From NCBI GenBank assembly GCA_021234155.1, contig JAJEKV010000004.1, positions 4,962,109 to 5,026,108 on the forward strand: a stretch of 64,000 nt of DNA. Direction: 5' to 3'. The translations under genes were made by a program, and so were the position numbers. Numbering within the stretch: the first letter of the stretch is position 1; each line of letters starts with the position of its first letter. This document shows positions 10,690 to 21,783 of this stretch, one piece after another. This DNA comes from Isoetes taiwanensis (Eukaryota; Streptophyta; Lycopodiopsida; Isoetales; Isoetaceae). Under the pieces are notes generated by a model. That model saw only the letters and a program-made list of their open reading frames with translations, ran no database searches and was not told the origin of the DNA.

Positions 10690-13600
10690 AGCACTGTCGA
10701 CCTCGTATTGAGTATAAATAAATGAGTATATACCTACAACGACTTGCAACCCACCACCACCAACGAAAATTCTAATTTACATAGTTTCACGCTCTACGCC
10801 ACACATTCACATAATAAAAGCACTCACATTCCACATATCATTAATTGTTCTTCTATCTAATCCAATGCCACGCCTAAGGTGCCCATTCATAACTCTTCTA
10901 CTCTAATGGCACATTTAATCTAAATACTTTCTGTGGCCATTACACTCTATCTTTGTTCGTTCAAGGTTATGGGATTATCAGTGTTCAACTCTTAATGGTG
11001 CAGGGCGCTGGCTCAGCCAGTGCTAAATTCTTGTTTAAATATAAGCCTACACCATGAGGAAAAGAAGTATAAGAATTATGACCTACTAGGCTGCTTTGCT
11101 ATACCAAATGCATATCAAAAAGACCTATAGAACAATTAAGGCAAGCCAGTTTTGTTCTGATCTAAGATGACAGAAAGAGATGAGTGACGAAAATTCTTGC
11201 TAATTGCAGGCAGAGATGAGTAACGTTACTACAAATCACCATAAGAGCTCTTCATGAAAAAATATTGAAGCTGTAATGTGTGCAACGCCAGCAACTTTGG
11301 GGCATAATTGTACAGGACATTGCTGCAGGCACTTTGTAGAACTTCAAACTGGCCACAAGATATCCTTTGTAATAATTGCACGAACACCACCCTTTATGTT
11401 CAGTATAAAAATTTACTCTTACCCGTGTGCTTTTGAATTGATTATACTATTAGATTCAACCATGAAAAATCTATTCGATTGGTCAAATGAACTCATGACT
11501 GTAAGTCACGTCTGGATCCATTCTAAAGCTTCTCAAAACTATCTGACAGCAACAAGGCAAAACATAGAATCAAGAAATAAAACAAATTGCAAATGGCTAT
11601 CATATGGTTGCACAAGAATGACAGGGTGACTATCAGCCACAAGGGCATAATCGTCTAACGTAAGGATGTGTTCCCTCACATGAAAGGGAACTCTCTTTTG
11701 CAGAGAATAAACATGCTCCTGGATGCTGATGAAGTATAACAAGTCAGACCAACAAATAAACCAAATTAAGGGCTAAATCTTCATTTGAAAGCTTACCAAA
11801 TACCGTGGTGCTGTGCTCACCACCTCTGCTGGATGGTGTAATCCTGAGCTTGCCATGCATGTACCTTTACAGTTCATATATTTGCGCAGGCTGTAATTTT
11901 CCATATGCTTTACTACAACTATTGATCACCATTTGAAAATTATTCTATGACGTAAATATGATGCCAAGATACATACTCAGAGCATTTATTGATTTCAGAA
12001 AGCTTGGAAGACTTGCAGGATTGCCCTCTGGCTTGACAAGCTGCAGTGCATGACTGACCCTGTCTTTGGTCAACAATATAACAGATGTGACTATATAATT
12101 GAATCAACCCATCATGCTTAGATCAAAGCATCATGCATACGTTTACCTGCTGCTAATGAGGGAATAATTGGACTCCTCAGCTTCTATGCGTTGTGTTGCA
12201 TCTATAACCATACAAATATAGCTAGTGGTAGGCAGATTTTTACCAATTTGGTTTTTGTTCTTTAAGAATTGTTGAGCTATAAAAGAAGATGAGTGCAATC
12301 ACGAACTCAGCAAATGCATCGTTTATGAATACAAACCAGAAGATGTTTGCTGACTAAAGCAATGATGTTCTTCACTGGCATAAGCATTTTCATGGACCTG
12401 TAAAGCACCCATACAAGTAAATACAGCACGAACTAAACTGGCATCATTCATATAGAGATGTGACAAGATCTACAATATATATGTTTCTGATATATTCGAT
12501 GGAAGACACAGAGATACGTAGCATAATTCAAACGCTAGAAAAGGTTATATGGAGTTATTTCAAGAGTCCTTCACACAAGCAAACAATGCAGCAGGATGAC
12601 TACACGGCTAATCCTTCTGTAGCTTGATTAAAGATTACTTCATTGACATACTCATGTTTTAAATCTAGAAATGTGATCAGAAATATACCACACTAGCAGA
12701 GTTGTGCCTGCAACGGGCAGTACAATAATCAAACACAGTATTATAAGCACCTGATGCAGATAAAGTAGCAAGTTTACAAATATTAATTTCTAAAATTGTG
12801 CCATAACCAAAATGGATAAAAGTCAGCTTACCGGCTGTTATCTGCTTTGCAACTTTTAATTTTAACACGGCATCTCTTCTGGTCTGTAACACTTCAGTTA
12901 GATCGTTTATGATGGAAATGCAGCATCCAAGGACCATAAACAATGCCCACCCGAGAAGGATTTAAGCAGCATGAAACACAAAATTCATAAGAATTACAGC
13001 ACTGAGATTTCAAGTTGCACCCTCTGCAGACAGGATAGTAACGCCCAAGTTAAAAAAGCCTGTTGACTAAATACAATGCATCTAGGATAAGCGCATACCG
13101 ACATGAAAACGGGTCTCCCTCTTTGGGGCAGCATCCAGTTTTGGGATCAACATGCATCATGCTACAAACAAAACCTAGAATGGTATTCTGTCAAATTCCA
13201 AGTCAAGAATGTAGGAACCTGTGTCTAGAAATTCTATTACCCTGGCTATCCGAGAGCAGGTAAGGTCCTTGAAGGGTATTGATACATTCGAAGGTAGAGT
13301 TATTTTCACTGTAACCAAAAGCAGGATCTCTTCATCGCTGGTGGCTAAGCTCTAAGTTAAAAAGTGCATACCTTAAATGATGGAGACCGATAGTTCGAGA
13401 TATGGCAAGCCGAAAGAAGAGTGTAAGGCAGGCAATCAGAGTATAAGCCGCCATCGCGATGCTGCTGACATATCGGTACGACTAAAAACGATTTGGGCAG
13501 TATTGTCACTTTACGAAAATGGCAAAGTATTGCAGATGAATCGGCGAGCCTTAAAATGTGGGAATAACCAAAACTAGCAGGCTTGGGGCAAGGATATAGG

Positions 13601-14340
13601 TGGGATGGAAGAGGGAGCGAATGTAGTGAAAGTAGGTAGAGTGAAAAAATCTTTTTTATTACAAGAAATTTATCGCGGCGGCCTCTCTTTTTCAAAACTG
13701 TGCAGTTGGACCCCAGTTAACGTCCAACATTCTCTTCTGCAATGGCCAAGTGATTCTAGATTGATGTGAAGCAACTTCGTAAGATCTTACATTCTAACTC
13801 TAATTTAGAAATTACAAAGTACAATATTTAGCTTAGTCTTTTAAAAAGTTGGTCAATACTTTTTGTTATTGAAGGTTCATGTGTTCACAGACATCAAACA
13901 TCAAGTAGAATTATCAATTTGCAGAACTGAAGATGCCTCATCATCACTAGAATGATATTTTTGCGAATAATATAAATTACGAAATAAATCCAAAAGGAAC
14001 TCCAATACAACATCTCTCGACACAAAGGCTGGTGAGTTACCAAAGGCGCTCATCCACCATCCATAAAAATCATCTAGATTTAGCTCAATAATGTAGTCCT
14101 TTTTTATCTGTGCCATCTCTGCAAATCAAAATATAATTGCAAATCAACTCAAACGTTCGCTACAATTTCACACAACGATAGAATCCACATACGCATTACA
14201 CCAAGATTAAGGATGAAAGAAAAATGCTAGTTTCATATTAAACAATCCAAGCTTTAGCAATGTAACAAAATGGGAGAATATTTACCTTGCATGCAATTAG
14301 TGAAGCAGAAGAGAAGCGCTCACAATAGCTCTTCAAGTGC
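10690..14340. other. AT-rich DNA, possible degraded or unrecognised gene on the minus strand
   Basis: Many short minus-strand frames are separated by splice-like sequences such as a TTTACCTTG block. One frame (14116-13901) begins MAQIKKDYIIELNLDDFYGW. I do not recognise any of them and cannot assemble a gene. Confidence 0.25.
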
Positions 14341-14574
14341 TCTCAATGCGTCGAGACAATAAGAAGGCCTTCTATTTATAAGATGGAGTTTTGTTGGATG
14401 ATCGACACACATGACTAATCTAGGGCTATATTTATGCCAAGTGCCTATATCACAACTCGCATGTAATCATTTATATCATTCGATATATATTTCATATCCA
14501 TAATTATCCTAAAATGGATATCATTAAGATTCTATATATATTGGGATTGATATCTTCTAACAAATTTGCCAATG

Positions 14575-14960
14575 GCCGCAATAAATGCAAAGTGCACACA
14601 TGTCGTGCTTCGATAATTCGCAATAAATGCAAAGCGTATTAATGGCCGCAATAAATGCAAAGCATATTAATGGCCGCAATAAATGCAAAGGGTATTAATA
14701 GCCGCAATAAATGCAAAGTGCACACATATCGTGCTTTGATAATTCGCAATAAATGCAAAGCGTATTAATGGCCGCAATACATGCAAAGCGTATTAATGGC
14801 ATAATAAATGCAAAAGGTATTAATGGCCACAATAAATGCAAAGTGCACACATGTCGTGCTTTGATAATTCGCAATAAATTCAAAACGTATTAATGGCCAC
14901 AATAAATGCAAGTGTATTAATGGCCGCAATAAATGCAAAATGCACAAATCTGCCATAAAT
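14575..14960. repeat. Minisatellite with units like AATGGCCGCAATAAATGCAA
   Basis: About a dozen imperfect units of roughly 28-30 bp share GGCCGCAATAAATGCAAAG and TATTAATGG. A second unit type with GCACACATGTCGTGCTTTGA recurs three times, giving a higher-order pattern. Confidence 0.9.
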
Positions 14961-15292
14961 GCGATGAATGCAACGTGTCATTCTATGGTAATGCGCATAT
15001 CTTCCTCCGCCATAAATGCTCATAAATGCCTCAAATCTGAAATTAATGCCATAAATGCCTCAATGCAACGTGTCATGCTCTTCTAATTTTTAAGGAAGAA
15101 ATTACGTGCGAACACAAAAATGTAATGCGATGAATGCAACGTGTCATTCTATGGTAATGCTCATATCTTCCTCTGCCATAAATGCTCATAAATGCCTCAA
15201 ATCTGAAATTAATGCCATAAATGCCTCAATGCAACATGTCATGCTCTCCTAATTTGTAAGGAAGATATTAGAGGCGAGCAGAAAAATGTAAC
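14961..15292. repeat. Tandem duplication with a period of about 166 bp
   Basis: Two head-to-tail copies begin GCGATGAATGCAACGTGTCA at 14961 and 15127. They share CTCATAAATGCCTCAAATCT and ATGCCATAAATGCCTCAATG, with scattered substitutions. This block continues directly from the minisatellite and shares its ATAAATGC core. Confidence 0.9.
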
Positions 15293-15482
15293 TGCTTTAT
15301 AATAGGAAGGAAAATGGGATAATGTTGGGAAGTATGCCTGAAACGGCACATGTGGCGCTCCCTTCCCTCTTGCAGCTCCGCGGCCATATATGACGTTTTG
15401 ATACCCCCTTCATATATGTCTTCCATACGGGAAAGGAGGGGGCCTCCAAAAAGAGGAGAGGGCCTCCCAAAATGTTAACTAA

Positions 15483-16684
15483 ATCGTTAAGGAGGGGGGC
15501 CAAAGAAAAGGGTAATGTTTCCACAATAAAAAACCGTATTTATGTAACATATGATTCTTGATGGTTTGGTGCTGTATTCGTATCGAAATACGTAGGAAAA
15601 TGATGCTGGCACTTGGGTTGTGTTTTGAAAGGCGTGGATTTTTTTTCAGGGGCGGATAAGGCATCACATGATGCCGGCTCACCTGGCGCCCAGCGACCCC
15701 GATGCCTAATTCGGCCTCTGTAGGTGTGGCAAAGCCTGCAGATGTCAATTCTGCCTGGCCGAAGGAAGAAGAGGCGAGCAAGCAAGCAAGATCCTCCAGA
15801 CAGATTTGTTTTTTTCTTTTCTTTTCTTGCCAACACCGCCTTCGAATATCTGTGTAAGCAACTAAGAGATGTCTGAAGGTTTTAGAGGGGGGCTAACCAT
15901 GGCGGATGGTCCGACCATCTGCACAGCACCCTAAACCATCTTAGGGCATTGAATTTTCAAATGATTCTACTTTTTTCTTTCAGTATTTTCTATCGGATTC
16001 TAGGCAGGCATGATACCCTTGCTTATTCTTCCGTTCTTAGAATTATCATTCGGATCTTAGAATTATTTGAGTCCATTGATTTTTTCTGCATGAGACTGTT
16101 GCCTCTGGTTCTTGGCGTTTGAAACATATTTTCTTTTACCTTTGCACAATCTCTGATAAACTCGAATCCATTCTGAACAAGCCCCTTTGGTCCTATTGTA
16201 AGATATTATGTGTTTTTTCTATGTTCTTTGGCCTGCCTGTACTTAAGCTTCAGGAAAGCATTGAGCATTGGATTGGAACTGGGGTTCAATTCCCCAGGCT
16301 CATGTGATTCTGTAATGTTCTTCGTGTTCTTCAGTTATGAAGTATTGTATTTTATTGTCATGGTGGAATGTAGAAACATTATGGAGTAGTCGATTCCATT
16401 GGTTTCATACTGGACTGTATAAATGGTGGGTTTGATACTGGATTGTATAAATGATAGAATACTTTTTTATCCAATGGTGTGTGCTTTGATATTGTCCCCT
16501 TCAAAATCGGGTCAATACGGGCTGGTTTGACCCAAAAAAGACTTGAATTGAGTGATGTGGATTTGTGCAGGGGGAAATATGCTCCCAGATGTATCGTTAT
16601 CCAACGGCTCAGAAACCATAATACACGCTTTAACCACAATACAAACCATAATCGTTAAGGAGGGGGGGCAAAGAAAGGGGTAAG
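15483..16684. repeat. Direct repeats bounding a 1.2-kb segment
   Basis: A 32-bp phrase starting ATCGTTAAGGAGGGGGG and containing CAAAGAAA and GGGTAA occurs at 15483-15515 and again at 16651-16684. The segment between has no recognisable gene. It could be a small repeat with terminal direct repeats or two copies of a dispersed element. A poly-T run (16741-16770) lies just beyond the second copy. Confidence 0.5.
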
Positions 16685-16737
16685 TACCCAAAACTCACCT
16701 CCGCATTAAAGTGGGGGGCCTCCACCCCTAAAACTTG

Positions 16738-16770
<33 letters not shown>

Positions 16771-18396
16771 GGGGAGGGGGATACCTAGAAGGAGGTCATC
16801 TGGTCGTGCCTCTAGTTGCCTGCCTCCTTCAATGCCAACATCCCAATGCAAATCTCCCAGTTCTTACAATTCTTCACTACCTCTCTCTTGAATTTTTCTC
16901 TCAACCAAGCGCCTCAGAGTTGGGCCATTGCCTCCTCTACGAATTTTGCTCTTAATTAAGCGTTTCAGAGTTGTGCCACTGCCTCTTGAGCTTCTAAAAA
17001 AGGGAATTTTGGCCTCTCGAGTGCACGAAAAGGTAGAATGCTTCTGAAGTTTTCAGTGCTTTGTAGTGTGTTGCTCATTAAAGCTTATGAAAGCACTTTT
17101 TTTGCTATGTGAATCGTCTCTAGGTCCAATGTGTTTTTTCTTTCTTTGTAAAATCGGTGCAGGAATAGGTAGAGGAGGCAAATTGCTGTGTGTAGCCCAT
17201 ATACCCAACTATAATTGTATGTTCCTCCTACTATTTGCATTCTGAAGGGCGTATAACAGCTTTACCATATCAAGCTCTTCCTTTCGAACTGCTAATCAAT
17301 TCAATGCAGGAACAAAGAGAGGAGACATCTTACTATGCAGCCCATCTTACATTTGCGAGGTGGTTCGATCTTCCAACGTAACCAGAAAGCAAGTGAGTGA
17401 ATCTTCCCTATGTCATTTGCCTATGGTCAAAAGCAAGAAAGCTTTCTGCAACTAGAGATGTGAATAAATTCGTGAAACCAACAATCATCAAATACATATT
17501 CCCCTATTAAACTAGGCAGCCACCCAGCCATAGTGTTTTGCATTTTAATGTTTAGAGTGCAAGGGGTTTCTGCAATTTTATTGTTCAAACCTCATAAGGT
17601 TTGATAGGGATCAGTAATCAACCTAAGAGGCTCAGATAAGAGGATAGGACAAATAGATCACATATGCAAGCGTTTTTTAAAAGCTCATAAATCTGAAGCT
17701 TTATTCGTGGTGTCTGGCTTCAAACTGACAGTCCACAGACATAAGATTATATCCTGGCCTCCCAAGCATCAAAGGTTGTCTTTGCAAAATTTGCTTTTCT
17801 TAGCCCATCCTCTTGCAGGTTGAATAAACCAAAATCTATTCTTCATTTTAGGAATCTAATTTTCATGTTGTAAAGATCGTGATCTTGGTTATCCACAATT
17901 TATGGGATGAATAAACTGAATTATACTAGTACCTTGGAACTGCAGAACAATATACTATTTGGATAAGATTGCGAGCTTTTATCTTTGCAAGATTTATGTT
18001 TTCTTTTATCAATTTTTTTCCTTTATCATTCTTCTTTGTGTTTGGTGGTCTGCCTTATTTATAATTATGGTTTGTAGACTTGCCCCTGGAGGCCATCACG
18101 TGAGCTTGATTCAAGTGTTGCATTTTGTGGATGAGGTACTTTCATTTTCTTTTTTTGATATCTTAAGTTGTGGTTTATAGGTATGAGCATATATATGCTA
18201 TGTTTATTTAGCAATTTTATTTATGCATTTAAAATGTTGTAGGGTATATATTATTGTGCAGGGATATACATTTTTAATTGTGGGCACATTCGAGTGCACG
18301 TCGTTGAGGTAAAATCTTTCCTCGAATTTTAGGTTTAGGATCTCATTCAACATGTTTTTTGGGTAGTGGGCAAAGCTTGATGACAAAATGTCGCTG
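16771..18396. other. Intergenic or intronic DNA with no recognised gene
   Basis: T-rich sequence with short frames. Splice-like sites flank a short frame near 17310-17392 (TKRGDILLCSPSYICEVVRS), but I cannot assign it to a family. Confidence 0.25.
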
Positions 18397-18560
18397 CGTG
18401 AATTTTTTTTTTTATTTTTTTATTTTTTTATTTTTTTTTTGGAAGGCAAGATGGTTTTCTATTAATATAGAAGATGTTACAACATTGATCTCCAAAGATC
18501 AGATAGGAAGAATAAGCACAGTGAAGCCCTGTTGGCCTGATAAATAATATGCTCAAGAGT
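18397..18560 (-). mobile_element. 3' end of a poly(A) retroposon, minus orientation
   Basis: A long T-rich tract is followed by GGAAGGCAAGATGGTTTTCT, then ATTAATATAG and ACATTGATCTCCAAAGATCA. Read on the minus strand this is a short 3' tail ending in poly(A), the usual appearance of a plant LINE or retroposon end. A related block starts after a T tract at 63883. Confidence 0.5.
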
Positions 18561-19200
18561 CTTTCTTACATTAGCATCTGATGAGAAAGTACAATTGACA
18601 GATAACAAATATCTTTCTCGAAAACTTTTGCAACCAGTTTTAGACCTGTAAACAAAGTATTACAGAAAGCAGGCTGAAGTATATCAATCCCCAAACTGCC
18701 CTCAAGCTTAACAGCACTTGAGATTGACATAGGCATATTAGAACCTGGTCGAAAGTGCTGCAAACATATTAGTACTTGAGCATATGATTGGATATCAGTG
18801 TCCATATAAAAAAACGTTCAAGTATAGCCGTACTTGAAATATTTTATATCCCTAGCATGCACAAATTAGAGAACCTGATATAAAGTCGCGCCGTTCATCA
18901 TATTCAGGATGTTTGCACATTTCAAATTCCTGTTTTTTTTCTCTAAACCTCACATGATTTATTCACGTGCAGGTTTGTAAGGATGTGGTTTACAGTCTAA
19001 GATAACTTAAACAACCTTCTTGATTGTAGAGGTAGTACCCACAGCAAGGGATAACCACTATGCTCCACTCCTCCAAGAAAACTAGCATCAGGCTTCAGCA
19101 TAGAGACTGCAGTAAAAGCACACGTTAGATTTGCCATCTTAAATTGATCTGAATCCATGTGAATCATAGCATCATCTACTGTGAATCGATGCTGGCAGGG

Positions 19201-19205
19201 ATGAG
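19201..19205. repeat. Left target-site duplication of element 1 (ATGAG)
   Basis: ATGAG directly precedes the TGTGACG start of the 5' LTR and recurs directly after the 3' LTR at 32640-32644. A 5-bp duplication is standard for Ty3/gypsy integrases and proves that 19206-32639 is one insertion. Confidence 0.97.
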
Positions 19206-19454
19206 TGTGACGCTCCAGCATAATATACGCCCCAAATACGTATATTATACTGCCACCTCACACATACATGTCACAAATGACATGTACTTGGAGGCCATAA
19301 AAGGTTGCACCTAGGGGGCGAGAGTTGCACCTAGGGGGGCAACTTTGAATGTTGTGCATGTTAAATAAACATACACAATTATAAACCCAATGGACCCCAT
19401 TGCCAAATGGCTAAACCCCATTTGGCCAATGTTTAACCTAACCCTAAGGGTTTC

Positions 19455-19462
19455 TATATAAG
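19455..19462 (+). promoter_or_regulatory. TATA box in the U3 region of element 1
   Basis: TATATAAG lies in the U3 part of the LTR. The 3' LTR keeps TATATAA at 31314-31320 in the same context (GGTTTC before, GGGCTTCCC after). It probably positions element transcription some 30 bases downstream. Confidence 0.6.
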
Positions 19463-20526
19463 GGCTTCCCCCTTAAACCCTAAACCTTTTCTTCTCTTTG
19501 CATTTAGATTTTTCCTTGAGCTCCCTTCCTTCTCTCGCATTTAGGGTTCTCTTGAGCCATTCCGGCCAAGCTAAGACCCACATACGCATTGCCAGGCTTT
19601 GTAAAGCCGCCTTTGCACAACAGATCTTCGAGTAGCAGCAGTCTTCAGCAAGATCAGGGGCATGGATGCATTCTGAGGATCTGGAGCAGGTTGAGTACCA
19701 GGTAATTAGTCAATCTGTTGTGCAAAGCCGCCTTTTGGCTAGGCAATAAATTAGTTTAGCATGTTAGTCCAGCAGTAGAGGCCTTATAGATCCCGAGATC
19801 ATAAGCCATAACAAAGGAACCTAACTCTGGATGTTTAGGTAGATAGTTTAGATGTTATTCTTCATTCTAGTTCTGTGATGATGTTGGTATTTCACTCTGT
19901 GACCTCCATGTATTGGGAAGGGGGGTAGAGGCCTAAAGCCTATGTAGCAGATGATTCTAGGTAGCCTACTAGTTCCCAATTACATGCAGCCTGTGCACAA
20001 GGAGCCCGCCTGGTTGTGGGTGGAGGGGCTAGGCCGATGAAAAAGGGGGACTTGTCCCATCACTGAATGGTTCCTCTGGTGTGTAAAGCCTACCAGGAAC
20101 CTTAGTGAGCTAGGCTTAATGGCTTGCCACTGCGTGTGGGCAAGGCATGAGCTTGACACCTTTGGGGCGATGCGTCGCCTTCCATGAGGTTAAGTCGAAT
20201 AAGGGCAGTGGCCCTCTAGCCACCTGTGATGGGCATGCATGCCCCTAGAGGAGAGGTGACTCTCCTCCTGCCTCATTGGGGCTGGGGAGATGCAACCCAG
20301 TAATAGCCCTCTTGGCTATGTACCCGGCAGGCTACGGCCCGGTCCCAATACTTTTCAACCTACTCTGCAAAGTGTGCACAGGAGGGGCGGATGGTGTGGA
20401 CTACCCTCAGCTATGTTCTTATGCCAGCCAAATCCGTTGCCATGAATTCTGTCTGTAATGACCTTTGGAGGCCCAAGCCGTCAGTCAAACCCCTTTGAGT
20501 CTGAACTCTGGGTAGGACCTCCCTTG

Positions 20527-20763
20527 CAAGGGGGTGTCACCTTGTGGAACCTGTCAAAACCACGTGCATCAATGGGAGGGGGCAATTTTTTACCCTTTTC
20601 CGTACGTATACTAGGTCATAGGGATTTTAAGATGTTCTTCTAGTTGTAAAACCATACGGAAAGGGGTCAAATTTGCCTATCAGAAACACGTATACTAGGG
20701 GTTTTTCGGCTACCCTATGCACGCAGGTGGCATATCCCTTATAAAGAAGGTGGATCCCCCAGG
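20527..20763. mobile_element. MITE-like insertion in the 5' LTR
   Basis: These 237 bp are absent from the 3' LTR. They are flanked by CTCCCTTG at 20519-20526 and 20764-20771, an apparent 8-bp target duplication. The ends form an imperfect inverted repeat (CAAGGGGGTGTCACCTT against AAGGTGGATCCCCCAGG, about 12 of 17 matching). Inside, CCCTTTTCCGTACG and CATACGGAAAGGGG also pair, and ACGTATACTAGG occurs twice. An 8-bp duplication suggests a hAT-like element, but the terminal bases do not fit that family cleanly. Confidence 0.75.
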
Positions 20764-21062
20764 CTCCCTTGTTGCTATTGTTCATGTTGATGATGTTGTT
20801 GTATATGTGATGATTATGATGTGTTCACCCTTCGAGGTGATTGTATTGATGTACTGTTATTATGTGCTCATGTTTATTCACGCTTCCGCAGATAGTTCGA
20901 CCCGAAGGGAGACGGGTGAATGACACATCCACTCTTCCCTTGCTGGCTCATTCCACTGGGAGTGGTGTCAGGTGGATGGCCCCTGTCAATTTGGCTGTCA
21001 GGGGGAATGCTCCGTCTTCTGATACGATGTGTGTATCGTATAAGAAGTAGGGGACGTCACAA

Positions 21063-21074
21063 TGGTATCAGAGC
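21063..21074 (+). other. Primer binding site of element 1 (tRNA-iMet)
   Basis: TGGTATCAGAGC starts one base after the 5' LTR and is complementary to the 3' end of plant initiator tRNA-Met, the common primer for plant Ty3/gypsy reverse transcription. Confidence 0.96.
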
Positions 21075-21283
21075 ATGATCTTGGTAGACCAAGATCAAGC
21101 ACTGACCATTTTCCTGTTAGGACTAACAGTAGACTTCCAGTCTTGGGAATAACCACCCAAGCATGAACCTCAAAAATTGGGAAAAAAAATTTCCAATTTG
21201 TAGTACAGCAATAGGTTACTGCTAAGTTAGTAGTAAGTTTTAGCAAAAAAACCCAACCAAATTTGGCCAAAAAGAGGTGACCC

Positions 21284-21345
21284 CTCACAGAATGCGCCCA
21301 GACCAAATCCGCCATGCTCAGATTTGCTCCCCGCGCAATGTGTGA
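21284..21345 (+). repeat. Nested hairpin 1 of element 1
   Basis: The outer arms CTCACAGAATGCGC and GCGCAATGTGTGAG, with inner arms CAAATCCG and CAGATTTG, form a two-stem foldback of 62 bases upstream of the H3-like gene. Confidence 0.9.
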
Positions 21346-21496
21346 GTGGTGGACCCATGTTGACCTAGTTAGATGCATAATTTAGCTAATCTGATAGTGC
21401 AGCTCAGCTTATCCCTTAGGTTTTAGCTAGTTTTGCATGTTAGATCACTAAGAAACTCCTTATAAATTGAAAATTAGACCCAAAAAGAGGTGACCC

Positions 21497-21559
21497 CTTA
21501 CAGAGTGCGCCCAGACCAAATCCGCCATTCTCGGATTTGCTCCTCGCGCACTGTGTGAG
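21497..21559 (+). repeat. Nested hairpin 2 of element 1
   Basis: The outer arms CTTACAGAGTGCGC and GCGCACTGTGTGAG enclose inner arms CAAATCCG and CGGATTTG, which are perfectly complementary. It lies 225 bases upstream of the H3-like start codon. Confidence 0.92.
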
Positions 21560-21783
21560 TGGTGGATGCTTTTTGGCTACATAAACCTAATGCACTTATT
21601 ATATCTACACTAATACCTCCTAGAATGGCATAAAATGAAATTGCAGGTCCAAACCCTAAAATCCCCCTACCTATAAGTAGACAATTAGGGTTCCTCATTT
21701 ACACTTACCTCCTCCAGCAAACAGCTCCTCGTTCCAGAAGACGATTTTTAGGCGCCCGGAGTCGGATTGCGTTGATACAAAAC

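Larger units (their letters stand above)
19206..21061 (+). repeat. 5' LTR of element 1
   Basis: The LTR is 1856 bp and starts TGTGACG and ends CGTCACA, a 7-bp terminal inverted repeat. It matches the 3' LTR (31054-32639) throughout except for small indels and one 245-bp insertion at 20527-20771. Near the start, ATAATATACG pairs with CGTATATTAT. Near the end, ATACGATG precedes TGTATCGTAT. Confidence 0.97.

Noticed and set aside
14695-14956. Overlapping minus-strand frames rich in Cys, Ile and Leu.
   Set aside because: They are translations of the minisatellite and show no codon-level constraint.
20276-21050. Short reading frames within the LTRs, seen also in the other LTR copies.
   Set aside because: They are not conserved in frame between LTR copies and lie in non-coding LTR sequence.
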